The notes under the pieces are model-generated. The model made no database searches, had not been told where the DNA came from, and worked only from the letters and a program-made list of their open reading frames with translations. This document shows, piece by piece, positions 1 to 8,634 of a DNA stretch of 64,000 bases. A program made the position numbers and the translations under genes. This stretch comes from Haladaptatus sp. DYF46 (GTDB lineage: Archaea > Halobacteriota > Halobacteria > Halobacteriales > Haladaptataceae): NCBI RefSeq assembly GCF_021083305.1, contig NZ_JAJFAY010000002.1, forward strand, positions 248,001 through 312,000, given 5' to 3'. Positions within the stretch are counted from its first letter, which is position 1. The number at the start of each line of letters is the position of its first letter.

Positions 1-196
1 AGGGCCGTCCCTTCGGCGTCTCCTCCATAGTCGTGTAACGATTTCCCACCCGTATCACGTTTTCCGTCTGTGCGAAGAGGGCCGAATTCGACATCGTCCT
101 TGCACTCCAGTTATGGAACGCATCCCGAGTTTGGAAAAGATTTGGAAGAGAGTGGGTGGGAATCGGGAGAGACCGGGTGAGAGTTCGAAAAACGAC

Positions 197-205
197 TATT
201 TAATA
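197..205 (+). promoter_or_regulatory. TATA box for the PGF-CTERM protein gene
   Basis: An AT-rich tattTAATA-type box is centred about 24 nt before the ATG at 225. This spacing fits a leaderless haloarchaeal transcript that begins at the start codon. Confidence 0.6.
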
Positions 206-224
206 CGGAGGGCTCGATTCGGAT

Positions 225-686
225 ATGCACTCAAAACGCATACTCGTACTGGCGGTCGTATTGACGATTTGTGCCGTTCCAGTGACGGTAAGCGCGGCGG
301 CCAACGACGTTTCGAACGCGCCACTCGCACAGCAGGAAACGACAACGACGACGGACACCATGGGTAACGGAACGATGAACGACTCCATGACAACGACGAC
401 GGATTCGATGGGAGACGACGAGATGACCACGACGGGTACGATGGGCGATGACGAAATGACGACCACCGATTCCATGGACGACGGGACGACCGACGGGGAG
501 ATGACCACGACGGACACGATGGACGACGAAACGATGACCGACGACCAGATGACTGATGACGGGACGACCGACGACACGAACGACGGCGGGAGCGGAAACT
601 CGGACACGTCCCTCCCCGGATTCGGCATCGGCGTCGCGTTGGTCGCACTCGTCGCTGGCGCGCTGTTCGTCGCACGGAACCGGTGA
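225..686 (+). CDS. Secreted low-complexity protein with PGF-CTERM sorting signal
   Basis: 153 aa. Residues 1 to about 25 form a Sec signal peptide ending near VSA. The middle is almost entirely Thr, Asp, Met, Gly and Glu in imperfect repeats of about 14 residues built on TTTDSMGDDEM. The C-terminus has Leu-Pro-Gly-Phe (residues 130-133), one hydrophobic helix and a short Arg-Asn-Arg tail, which is the PGF-CTERM tripartite signal. In that family, archaeosortase A cuts at this site and a lipid is attached, so a surface-anchored protein is inferred. Its Thr-rich repeats could be O-glycosylated. It lies 3 nt before the molybdoenzyme gene and is probably co-transcribed. No catalytic domain is visible. 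Confidence 0.85.
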   Translation: MHSKRILVLAVVLTICAVPVTVSAAANDVSNAPLAQQETTTTTDTMGNGTMNDSMTTTTDSMGDDEMTTTGTMGDDEMTTTDSMDDGTTDGEMTTTDTMDDETMTDDQMTDDGTTDDTNDGGSGNSDTSLPGFGIGVALVALVAGALFVARNR

Positions 687-689
687 ACC

Positions 690-2165
690 ATGACAGCCGA
701 CCAACCATCCGCGTACTCGCTCGTGGACGTGGCGACCGACGGAGCGATCGCCCTCCTCGCCGGCGTCGCCGCCGTCGCCGGTTCGTACGCCGTGGTCGGC
801 TTCACCCCCTCGTTCGTCGTCGCGCCGGTCAGCGCGTTCGTGGTCGAAACCACGCCCAGCGCGGTCATCGCGTGGTCGATACAGACGCTCGGCGACCTCG
901 GCGACCAACTCGGGTTCCTGCTGGCGCTCGTCCTGACGACCCTCCTGTTCGCGGTGACCGCGGCAGTCGGCACGCGGATAGCGGACGCCGCGGACGTTCC
1001 CGCCGCGCCGGTCGCCGGCCTCCTCTGTGTCGCACCCGCGTTAGCGTTGACCGGCGCACCCGTTTCCGCGCTGGCCGCCGGAGCGGGTGCCGGAATCGTC
1101 GTCGCGGCGGCCCGATTCCGTTCGAGCACGGAGGAGCCGGTGTCCGAAACGCGACGGAGCCTCCTCCGAGCCCTCGTCGGAGCGGTCGCGGTCGGCGGCG
1201 TCGGCGGTGCGCTCGGTGCCGGACGCGGCGATGACACGCCGAAACGAACCGGTCCGGTGAGCGGGGACGTCCAGTCGCTCCTCGACGAGGCCGACGCGAA
1301 ATCGCTCGCCATCGGCGGACTCGAAGGGTTGGTGAGCTCGGAGTTCTATCAGGTGGACATCAACAGCGTTGACCCGGTGGTGTCAGCGGACGACTGGGAA
1401 CTCACGGTGACGGGAGCAGTCGAGGAGGAGTTGCACTTCACCCTCGACGACCTGAAATCGATGTCCGAAGAACACCGGTTCATCACCCTCCGCTGTGTCG
1501 GCGAGTCGCTGAACGGCAAGAAGATGGACAACGCACTCTGGACGGGTGTCCCGATTTCGGCGCTGTTCGAAGGAACGGCGATGCCCGACGAGTGCTGTGT
1601 CATGTTCCGCGCCGCGGACGACTACTACGAGGAGTTCCCCCTCGCGGCGCTCGAAGACGGCTTTCTGGCCTACGAGATGAACGGGAACCCGCTCCCGCGG
1701 TCCCACGGCCATCCCGTTCGGGCGCTGATTCCCGGCCACTGGGGCGAAATCAACGTCAAGTGGCTCTCGGAAATCGAAGTGCTGGAGCAAGAAGCCGACG
1801 GCTACTGGGAGAAACGCGGGTGGCACGGCACCGGGCCGGTCAACACCGTCGCCAAACTCCACGCCGTCAATCATCTGGACGGCGGGCGGGTGCAAGTCGG
1901 CGGGCACGCTTACGCCGGCACACGCGGCATCGAACGCGTCGAAGTGTCCACCGACGGCGGGGGGTCGTGGACCGACGCGAAGCTCTCCGAGCCGCTTCCG
2001 GGAACGGACGTGTGGCGGCAGTGGGAACACACCTACGAAGCGTCGGGGGCACACGACGTCGTCGTTCGCGCGACGGATGGACGGGGGAACCTGCAGTCGA
2101 AGGCCGAAGCGAACGCCTATCCGAACGGGGCGACGGGGTGGGTTTCGGAGCGTATCGAGCCGTAG
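690..2165 (+). CDS. Membrane-anchored sulfite-oxidase-family molybdopterin oxidoreductase
   Basis: 491 aa. Residues 15-142 contain about four hydrophobic segments. A twin-Arg-like stretch (RRSLLR, about 155) and a further hydrophobic segment follow. From about 225 the protein is a sulfite-oxidase/YedY-type molybdopterin domain. Cys269 in TLRCVGE is the expected Mo ligand, and the conserved pattern around HGHPVRALIPGHWGEINVKWL-like residues is present. The C-terminal 110 residues resemble the Ig-like dimerisation domain of sulfite oxidases. The enzyme probably acts on the outer membrane face; its substrate cannot be inferred. The fused N-terminal membrane region sets it apart from soluble sulfite oxidase. 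The gene before it encodes a surface protein and the next gene a winged-helix regulator. Confidence 0.85.
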   Translation: MTADQPSAYSLVDVATDGAIALLAGVAAVAGSYAVVGFTPSFVVAPVSAFVVETTPSAVIAWSIQTLGDLGDQLGFLLALVLTTLLFAVTAAVGTRIADAADVPAAPVAGLLCVAPALALTGAPVSALAAGAGAGIVVAAARFRSSTEEPVSETRRSLLRALVGAVAVGGVGGALGAGRGDDTPKRTGPVSGDVQSLLDEADAKSLAIGGLEGLVSSEFYQVDINSVDPVVSADDWELTVTGAVEEELHFTLDDLKSMSEEHRFITLRCVGESLNGKKMDNALWTGVPISALFEGTAMPDECCVMFRAADDYYEEFPLAALEDGFLAYEMNGNPLPRSHGHPVRALIPGHWGEINVKWLSEIEVLEQEADGYWEKRGWHGTGPVNTVAKLHAVNHLDGGRVQVGGHAYAGTRGIERVEVSTDGGGSWTDAKLSEPLPGTDVWRQWEHTYEASGAHDVVVRATDGRGNLQSKAEANAYPNGATGWVSERIEP

Positions 2166-2205
2166 ATATATCTGGCTGCATGACTCCCAACCAAGTGACC
2201 GTTCG

Positions 2206-2481
2206 ATGGACAAGGCGCTCTGGTACCTACTCACGGCGACACGTGGCGGTGAGAACCGCGCACGCATCATTCGCGCCCTCTCGGAGCGCCCACGGAACGC
2301 GAATCAACTGGCGGAATCGCTCGGCGTGGAGTACAAGACGGTTCGACACCACCTCGACATGCTCGTCGATCACGGCGTCGTCGAACCCGGAGACAACGCG
2401 TACGGAAAGCTCTACTTTCTCACCGACCGGTTCGAACACCATCGGGACGCGTTCGAGGAGATAATGGAACAGATAGAATGA
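2206..2481 (+). CDS. Winged-helix (ArsR-like) transcriptional regulator
   Basis: 91 aa from the ATG at 2206; an upstream extension of the frame overlaps the previous gene and looks non-coding. The pattern ARIIRALSERPRNANQLAE, then a recognition-helix stretch around YKTVRHHLDML and a wing ending near GVVEPGD, is a classic ArsR/GntR-like wHTH of archaea. No metal-binding cysteines are seen, so the inducer is unknown. The stop overlaps the start of the next membrane-protein gene by 4 nt, so the two are co-translated. Confidence 0.85.
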   Translation: MDKALWYLLTATRGGENRARIIRALSERPRNANQLAESLGVEYKTVRHHLDMLVDHGVVEPGDNAYGKLYFLTDRFEHHRDAFEEIMEQIE

Positions 2482-2765
2482 ACTCGATACAAATCGCAAG
2501 CGGGCTCGCGGTCGTGAACATCCTCCTACTGGCAGTGTTGGTCGCCGTGTGGGTACGAAGCTATCTGAAGTTCCGAACCTCGCTCGTCCTCGGCCTGCTG
2601 GCCTTCGCCCTCGTGATGCTCGCCGAAAACGCCGTCGCCATCTACTACTTCTTCGGCATGAAGATGTTCTACTCCGGCGACCCCGCGGTACAGCAGGCCG
2701 TGTTGGTTCTCCGCGCGCTCCAACTCGTCGCGCTCGTGTTCCTGACGTGGGTGACGGTGAAGTAG
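2478..2765 (+). CDS. Small membrane protein paired with the wHTH regulator
   Basis: 95 aa with three hydrophobic segments (about residues 5-27, 33-55 and 72-93). Its ATG overlaps the stop of the regulator gene (ATGA). Pairs of a wHTH protein and a small polytopic membrane protein recur in haloarchaea; a sensing or signalling role for the pair is inference. No enzyme motif is seen. Confidence 0.75.
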   Translation: MNSIQIASGLAVVNILLLAVLVAVWVRSYLKFRTSLVLGLLAFALVMLAENAVAIYYFFGMKMFYSGDPAVQQAVLVLRALQLVALVFLTWVTVK

Positions 2766-2846
2766 CGGGAAACGTAAAATAGGAGAAGAGAAAGCGGGAG
2801 AGAGAGGCGGGAAAGCGGAAAACGGACTATTTCCTTCGGAAGCTAT
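2766..2846 (-). terminator. Pyrimidine-rich tract between convergent genes, probable terminator of nrdJ
   Basis: The 81-nt gap is almost pure purine on the + strand, so the nrdJ transcript (minus strand) runs into C/U-rich sequence with several U runs after its stop. Archaeal termination uses U-rich tracts, so this is a plausible terminator. No strong hairpin is seen. Confidence 0.4.
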
Positions 2847-5800
2847 TTACGAACACTCGCTCCAGCCACAGGACTCGCAGGTCTTGCAGCCTTCCGAGAA
2901 GTACAGCGAGAGCGACCCGCACTCGGGACATTCGGGGCTTTCGCCCGCGTCGATGAGCGACTGCGAGGCGTCCGTTTCGGTCCCCATCTCCACCGCACCG
3001 CCGTCGGGTTCGGTTTCGTCCGCCGTCTCTTCGAGCGTCTGCTGTTGCGGGTAGGCCTTCTCGATTTCGCCGTCGAGGTAGCGCCGCATTGCGACGCCGA
3101 TGGCGTCCGGGATGGAGTTAATCTGTTCGCCCTTGTCCCACGCAACCTTGGGACTGCGGATGCCCTGCAGGTCGGAGGCGATTTCGTTCGGGTCCACGCC
3201 GCTGCGGAGCGCGTAGCTGATGACCTTCGCCAACGCTTCGGTGAAGGAGTTGGTGAAGCCGCCGGAGTTGCCGATGGTGGCGAACAACTCGAACGGTTCG
3301 CCGTTCTCGTCCTCGTTGATGTTGATGTACATCTTGCCGTAGCCGGTGTCCACGCGCTGGGTCACGCCGTGGAGGACGTCCGGCCGGGGACGTTCCTGGG
3401 CGTACGCGCCGCCGGTGACGCCCCCGTCGAACAAGTCGTCGAGTTCGGTACCGAGCGCGGCCCGAACCTCCTCGTTCTCGATGAAGCCTTCGACGCCGCC
3501 GAAGACCTCCTCTATCTGCGTCACGATGGTTTCGGCCGCTTCCTCCTCGTCGGCGAACTCGGCGTTGTCGGCGCGCGTGGTGAGTACCTGCTTCGAGCGC
3601 GTGCCGTCGCGGTAGACCGTAACGCCCTTGCCGCCGTGGTCGTAGATGTAGCGGTACACCTCGTCCATGTCCTCCTTGCTGGCGGAGTTCGGGAAGTTGC
3701 AGGTCTTCGAGATGGCCGAGTCGACGCCCTTCTGGCAGGCACACTGGACCGCGGCGTGTTGCTTGCCGGTCAGGTCGCCCGTCACGACGAACAGTTCGCC
3801 GATGGCGTCCGGGACGGTTTCCAGCCCTTCGACGCCGGAGAACCGGTTGTTCGCCATCTGCGTCTGGGCCTCCTCCTTCACCGCGTCCACGTCGATGTCG
3901 TTTGCCTCCAGCGTGCGGAGGAAGTAGTCGTCGAACTCGACGAGCATCTCGTCGCCCTGCACGTCGTCGGAGACGTTCTTGTAGTAGGCGACGTTGTAAA
4001 TCGGCTCACAGCCGCCCGTGGTGTTGCCGACCATCGAGGTGGTGCCCGTCGGCGCGATGGTGGTCGTGTTGTGGTTGCGGACCGGGAAGCCGTCCTTCCA
4101 CTTCTCGGCGTCGAGGCCGGTCTGGCCCTCGAACCACTCGGCGTACTCGGTCGGGTTCGCGTACTTCGAGTCCTCCCAGTCGTTGAACGAGCCACGCGCT
4201 TCCGCGAGTTCGTGGGACGCCCACTTGGACTCGTGATTGATGTGGGTCATCAACTGCTTGGCGATCTCGTTGCCCTCCTCGGAGCCGTACCGGACGCCGA
4301 GTTGGATGTAGAGTTGGGCCAGCCCCATGACGCCGAGTCCGATCTTCCGCATGTCCCGGACCTTCCGTTCTATCTTCTCGACCGGGAAGTCGGACATCGT
4401 GACGACGTTTTCGAGGAATCGAGTGCCGTACTCGATGCGGTGGTCGAACTCGTCCCAGTCGATTCCCTCGCGAAGGAAGGCGTCGACGGCTTCCGAGCGC
4501 GAACCGTAGTCGTCGCCGTTGTTCTCGTACCAGACGCGCCAGTCGGGCGCGTCGACGTCGGCGAGCGTCGAGAGGTTGATGTGGCCGAGGTTGCAGGCCT
4601 CGTACTCTTCGAGCGGCTGTTCACCGCACGGGTTCGTCGCCAAAATCCGGTGGTCCGGATGTTTCTCGACGTCGAAGGAGTGCTCCTTGTTCACCCGTTC
4701 GAGGTAGATGATTCCCGGTTCGCCGTTCTCCCACGCGCCCTCCACGATGCGGTCCCAGAGGACCGTCGCGGGGATGGAAAGAACCTCGCCCGGCGTGACG
4801 TAATCGCCGAGGCCGAACATGTCGTACATCTCCTCGGTGTGTTCGGTGGCGACGTGCGGTTCTTCGGTGCGCGGGTTGGTGAAGACGAACTCCTCGTCGT
4901 TGTACAGCGCCTCCATGAAGTCGTCCGTCACGCCGACGGAGATGTTGAAGTTCGAGAGGTGACCCTCGGCGGCGTTCCGGAGGTGTTTCGGGACGCGGCC
5001 GTCGTCGTCGATGAGTTCGCGGGCCTCCCCCAGCGCGTCCTTGAACGACGTGTGCGTGTAGTCGTCGGGGTCGTTCAGGCGGAGCGTGTTGGCGAGGCTC
5101 ACGTCCTTGTTCTTCGAGTGGATGAACTGGATGACGTCCGGATGCGAGACGCGCATGACGCCCATCTGTGCGCCGCGCCGGGCACCGCCCTGCGCGATGG
5201 TCTCGCACATCTGGTCGTAGGTGCGCATGAACGTGATGGGGCCGGACGCGATGCCGCCCGTCGAACCCACCGCATCGCCGTACGGTCGGAGTCGCCAGAA
5301 GGCATAGCCCATGCCGCCGCCGGACTGGAACACCTCGGCGGCCTCCTTGGCCGTCTGGTGGATGTTCGTGATGTCGTCGTCGGGCGAGTCGACGAAACAC
5401 GCCGAAAGCTGTTGCAGTTCGTCGCCCGCGTTCATCAGCGTCGGCGAGTTGGGGACGAACGAGAGCTGTCCCATCAGTTCGTCGAACTCGTCCCGGACGG
5501 ACTCCACGTGTTCGCGGATGTCGTCGGGGAGTTCGGGAACGACCGTCTCGTAGGCGAACTTGTTGACGTTGTAGACGGAAAGCGTCGTCTCCGCGTCATC
5601 CTCCGCCGTCGTCCCTTTGCCGAACACCTCGGCCGCGAGTTCGTCGCGCCGCGGGTGGCCGGGTTTCAGCTGTTCCGGCGTGACGGTGAGCGAGACGCCC
5701 TGCTTTTCGGCCTCGTAGACGGCCTCCGCGAGCGCGATGTTCTTCGCGACGCGCGGGAACAGGTCGTCTTGGGATTCGACGAGGTTGCCGTCCGCATCCT

Positions 5801-5930
5801 TCCGGAGATACCGGGCCGGGAGGATGTTGTTGTAGGCGTTGCCCGTCATCCGGTCTTCGAGGGTGTCGCCCTCGGTTCGTTTCACCGGGAGGGTTACGTC
5901 GTCGGCGTCCGCCTCGTGCGCGCCGCTCAT
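2847..5930 (-). CDS. nrdJ: Adenosylcobalamin-dependent (class II) ribonucleoside-diphosphate reductase
   Basis: 1027 aa, full length for the large archaeal class II enzyme. It reduces ribonucleotides to deoxyribonucleotides using a B12-derived radical. The sequence shows the N-terminal ATP-cone-like region, SACFVDS (first active-site Cys), the TNPCGEQPL finger loop holding the thiyl-radical Cys, NHNTTTIAPTGTTS in the nucleotide-binding core, and a C-terminal zinc ribbon (CPECG...CKTCESCGWSEC). Class II needs no separate small subunit or oxygen. The ATG at 5930 is the first start in frame. The gene stands alone, with an AT-rich upstream region. Confidence 0.96.
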   Translation of the reverse strand: MSGAHEADADDVTLPVKRTEGDTLEDRMTGNAYNNILPARYLRKDADGNLVESQDDLFPRVAKNIALAEAVYEAEKQGVSLTVTPEQLKPGHPRRDELAAEVFGKGTTAEDDAETTLSVYNVNKFAYETVVPELPDDIREHVESVRDEFDELMGQLSFVPNSPTLMNAGDELQQLSACFVDSPDDDITNIHQTAKEAAEVFQSGGGMGYAFWRLRPYGDAVGSTGGIASGPITFMRTYDQMCETIAQGGARRGAQMGVMRVSHPDVIQFIHSKNKDVSLANTLRLNDPDDYTHTSFKDALGEARELIDDDGRVPKHLRNAAEGHLSNFNISVGVTDDFMEALYNDEEFVFTNPRTEEPHVATEHTEEMYDMFGLGDYVTPGEVLSIPATVLWDRIVEGAWENGEPGIIYLERVNKEHSFDVEKHPDHRILATNPCGEQPLEEYEACNLGHINLSTLADVDAPDWRVWYENNGDDYGSRSEAVDAFLREGIDWDEFDHRIEYGTRFLENVVTMSDFPVEKIERKVRDMRKIGLGVMGLAQLYIQLGVRYGSEEGNEIAKQLMTHINHESKWASHELAEARGSFNDWEDSKYANPTEYAEWFEGQTGLDAEKWKDGFPVRNHNTTTIAPTGTTSMVGNTTGGCEPIYNVAYYKNVSDDVQGDEMLVEFDDYFLRTLEANDIDVDAVKEEAQTQMANNRFSGVEGLETVPDAIGELFVVTGDLTGKQHAAVQCACQKGVDSAISKTCNFPNSASKEDMDEVYRYIYDHGGKGVTVYRDGTRSKQVLTTRADNAEFADEEEAAETIVTQIEEVFGGVEGFIENEEVRAALGTELDDLFDGGVTGGAYAQERPRPDVLHGVTQRVDTGYGKMYININEDENGEPFELFATIGNSGGFTNSFTEALAKVISYALRSGVDPNEIASDLQGIRSPKVAWDKGEQINSIPDAIGVAMRRYLDGEIEKAYPQQQTLEETADETEPDGGAVEMGTETDASQSLIDAGESPECPECGSLSLYFSEGCKTCESCGWSECS

Positions 5931-6278
5931 GTGTGCGCCACCACCGTTCGTTCGCTACTCTGCACGTCGATTCGCTCTTGATTTCTCACGTAGACCCGTT
6001 TCATTCGTGACGAAGAATCCATTTACCCCAACCCCAATTAAGTTTACTTTCTTTATTTCAAGTGTGGTTGAATAGTGATGCCTCTGCGTATTTTCTTCGG
6101 CCTATCTCTTAGTAAGACGCGGAGGAATATAAGAGTGTTCAGACCGGAGCGAAAGTGACCGGAAAGCCGATATTTCTTGCAGTAATGACGTATTACTTCG
6201 CTTCCTTCATGCGATTTTGTCCGCATGAAAAACGACACTACCGATACGTTTACCAATCAGTAGGGATTCATTTCTCGC
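5931..6278. other. AT-rich intergenic region upstream of nrdJ
   Basis: A 348-nt stretch between two divergently oriented genes. It is distinctly AT-rich compared with its flanks and holds TATA-like sequence near 6026-6040 that could serve nrdJ. A short hairpin (arms 6206-6213 and 6222-6229) and a weak TATA-like gtttacc (about 6248) precede the small membrane ORF at 6279. No coding potential was seen. Confidence 0.5.
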
Positions 6279-6443
6279 ATGCTACCCCTCGCCATCGAAC
6301 CCGTCGGAATCGTGGCGGCCGTCGTCGCCGTCATCCTGCTCGTCATGGCCATCCGTTTCGCCATCAGCGTCCTCTTTCGCATCGCCATCGTCGGCGTCCT
6401 CGTCGTCGCCGCGCTCTACGGCGCGGGCGTCCTGACGATATAG
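6279..6443 (+). CDS. 54-aa hydrophobic membrane protein, convergent with trpG
   Basis: An ATG-to-TAG frame of 54 residues, nearly all Val, Ala, Ile, Leu and Gly, with two membrane helices (about 8-27 and 30-50) separated by an Arg (SVLFR). It ends 28 nt inside the 3' end of trpG on the other strand. The hydrophobic composition and the lack of Arg/Pro-rich shadow character favour a real gene. A TATA-like element lies about 28 nt upstream. Function unknown. Confidence 0.55.
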   Translation: MLPLAIEPVGIVAAVVAVILLVMAIRFAISVLFRIAIVGVLVVAALYGAGVLTI

Positions 6444-7036
6444 GGCGCGAGGAAGTTCGCGATCAACTCCCGCCCGCACGCCGTGAGAACGCTCTCGGGG
6501 TGGAACTGCACGCATTCGATGGGGTACTCTCGATGGCGGATTCCCATCACGAGGTCCGTCCCGTCGTGGGTCGTCGTCGCGCTCACCTCGAACGGGTCGG
6601 GAACGCTCGTCGTGACGAGCGAGTGGTACCGTCCGGCCTGAAAGCCCTGCTCGATTCCCTCGAAAACCCCTTCTCCGTCGTGTTCGACCGGAAACGCCTT
6701 CCCGTGGACCGGTTCCGGTGCGCGCCCGATTTCGCCGCCGTACTCGTGAATCGCGGCTTCCAACCCGAGACACACGCCGAGCGTCGGTATCTCGGGGGAG
6801 AGTTCGCGGAGCACGGCCGCCGTGACGCCGACGTCGCGCTCGTTCGCCGGATGGCCCGGCCCCGGACTGATGACTATCGCGTCGGGGTCGAAGTCGCGGA
6901 TGTCGTCCAACGAGGCCGTGTTTTTCACGACGGTCGTCTCGAACTCCTCGCCGCTCGCCCGGAGCGCGTCCTCGGTGTACTCCACGAGGTTGTAGGTAAA
7001 CGAGTCGTAGTTGTCCACGAACAGCACGCGGATCAT
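6416..7036 (-). CDS. trpG: Anthranilate synthase component II (glutamine amidotransferase)
   Basis: 206 aa. It supplies ammonia from glutamine to TrpE for anthranilate synthesis. Class I amidotransferase features are visible: SPGPGHP, the nucleophile Cys in GVCLG, and the catalytic His-Glu pair in QFHPES. The ATG at 7036 overlaps the trpE stop (4 nt), which fixes the start. It is the last gene of trpDFEG. Confidence 0.95.
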   Translation of the reverse strand: MIRVLFVDNYDSFTYNLVEYTEDALRASGEEFETTVVKNTASLDDIRDFDPDAIVISPGPGHPANERDVGVTAAVLRELSPEIPTLGVCLGLEAAIHEYGGEIGRAPEPVHGKAFPVEHDGEGVFEGIEQGFQAGRYHSLVTTSVPDPFEVSATTTHDGTDLVMGIRHREYPIECVQFHPESVLTACGRELIANFLAPYIVRTPAP

Positions 7037-8634
7037 TTCGACACCTCCGCGAGTTCCGTCTCCGGCGGTCGTTCGAGCGCCTCCAGCGCGGCGAGCACGC
7101 CGCCCATCTTCTGTTCCGTCTCCTCGAACTCGGCGGTGGGGTCGCTGTCGGCGACGATACCCGCCCCCGCTTGCACCGTGATTTCGTCCGTCGTTCCGTG
7201 CGAAATCGTCGCCGTCCTGATGGCGATGGCGAAGTCGGCGTCGCCCGTCCACGACACGTAGCCGACGCCGCCGCCGTAGACGCCCCGAGGCGTCCGTTCG
7301 AGGTCGTCGATTATCTCCATCGCCCGGATTTTGGGCGCGCCGGTCAGCGTTCCCGCCGGGAACGACGCCCGGACCGCATCGAAGGCGTCGCGGTCGGCCG
7401 CCAGCGTCCCAGTCACGGTACTCTCGATGTGTTGAACGTGGCTGTATTTGATGACGTTCATGAACTCCTCGACGCTCACGCTCCCCGATTCCGCGACCCG
7501 GCGCACGTCGTTTCGGGCCAAATCCACGAGCATGGCGTGTTCCGACCGCTCCTTCTCGTCGGCGAGCAGTTCGCCCGCGAGTCGGCGGTCCTCCATCGGA
7601 CTGCCGCCGCGGGAGCAGGTCCCGGCGATGGGGTTCGAGACGATTTCGCCGCCCTGCACCGACACCAGCGTCTCCGGACTCGCGCCGACGATGCTCAAGT
7701 CGTCGTGGCCGAGGAGGTACATGTACGGCGAGGGGTTCACGTCCCTGAGCGCCGCGTAGAGCGCTCGCGGGTCGATTCCCGCCTCGACGGTTCGCTTGCG
7801 CGAGATGACGCCTTGGTAGATGTCGCCCGCCGCGACGTGTTCGTTCGCCCGCTCCACGGCCGCTTCGTACTCCGCTTGCGGTCCCGCCGTCCCGTCCGTC
7901 GGGTCGTAGTCGCCGAACGACGGCGAGTCTGCCGATTCGAGCGCGGCGGCGACCCGCTCGCGTTCCGCGACCAACTCGTCGTAGCGTTCGTCGACGTCGT
8001 CGTCCGGCGAGACGAACGGCGTGAACACGAGCGAGAGCGTCTCCTCCGCGTGGTCGAAGACGAGCGTTTTCGTACTCAGGACGAACTGCGCGTCGGGCAG
8101 GTCGGTTTCGGGGCGTTCGACGCCCTGTTCGTCCAACCAGAGGTCGTAGACGGCGTTGTAGGCGAGAAATCCGACCAACCCACCACAGAACCCTTCGTCG
8201 TTGGGGAACCCACGACGTGGCGCATTCGGGAGCGTCTCGCGGAGCGCGTCGAGGACGTCGCCGTCGGACACGTCGTTCATCCGCCCTTCCTCCCAGTCGT
8301 CGTCCAGCGTCGTCACGCGGGTTTCGTCCGGGTCGATGGAAACGACGGCAACGGGGTCGTAGCCGACGAAGGAGTAGCGCGCCCGTCGGTCGTGGTCGGT
8401 TTCGGAGCCGCCTCGTCCGGCGTCGAACGCGCCGTAGGGATCGCTGGAGGCGACTTTGTCCGCGCTTTCGAGGAGGTAATCGTACTCGCCGCCGCCGAGC
8501 ACCGAGTACGCGGTCAGCGGGTCGACGGCCACGTTGAGGTCGGCGGAGACGTGGAGGATGGCACCTTCGTTACTGTTGCCGTCGCTGTCGCCGTTGCTAC
8601 CGTTCGCAAGTGCGTCGAACTGCTTCCTGTTCAT
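7033..8634 (-). CDS. trpE: Anthranilate synthase component I
   Basis: 533 aa, normal length. It converts chorismate plus ammonia to anthranilate. It shows the Trp-binding LLES motif near residue 54 (feedback inhibition expected), the chorismate-binding signatures ASPETLV and GTLTGAPKIRAME, and the C-terminal GAGIVADSDP. A 4-nt overlap joins it to trpF upstream and trpG downstream. The first 25 residues are a low-complexity Asn/Gly/Ser/Asp extension. Confidence 0.96.
   Translation of the reverse strand: MNRKQFDALANGSNGDSDGNSNEGAILHVSADLNVAVDPLTAYSVLGGGEYDYLLESADKVASSDPYGAFDAGRGGSETDHDRRARYSFVGYDPVAVVSIDPDETRVTTLDDDWEEGRMNDVSDGDVLDALRETLPNAPRRGFPNDEGFCGGLVGFLAYNAVYDLWLDEQGVERPETDLPDAQFVLSTKTLVFDHAEETLSLVFTPFVSPDDDVDERYDELVAERERVAAALESADSPSFGDYDPTDGTAGPQAEYEAAVERANEHVAAGDIYQGVISRKRTVEAGIDPRALYAALRDVNPSPYMYLLGHDDLSIVGASPETLVSVQGGEIVSNPIAGTCSRGGSPMEDRRLAGELLADEKERSEHAMLVDLARNDVRRVAESGSVSVEEFMNVIKYSHVQHIESTVTGTLAADRDAFDAVRASFPAGTLTGAPKIRAMEIIDDLERTPRGVYGGGVGYVSWTGDADFAIAIRTATISHGTTDEITVQAGAGIVADSDPTAEFEETEQKMGGVLAALEALERPPETELAEVSK

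Noticed and set aside
1..28. Possible 5' end of a minus-strand gene (ATG at 28 reading METT-like residues)
   Set aside because: Only nine codons remain in the window and no promoter is evident. Cannot be supported.
1..224. Small open frame at 113-367
   Set aside because: Overlaps the secreted-protein gene in another frame, Arg-rich shadow composition, and the TATA box at 197 lies inside it.
3045..5981. 978-aa open frame opposite nrdJ
   Set aside because: Val/Arg/Gly/Asp-rich shadow of the nrdJ codons in GC-rich DNA; no motif, and nrdJ is certain.
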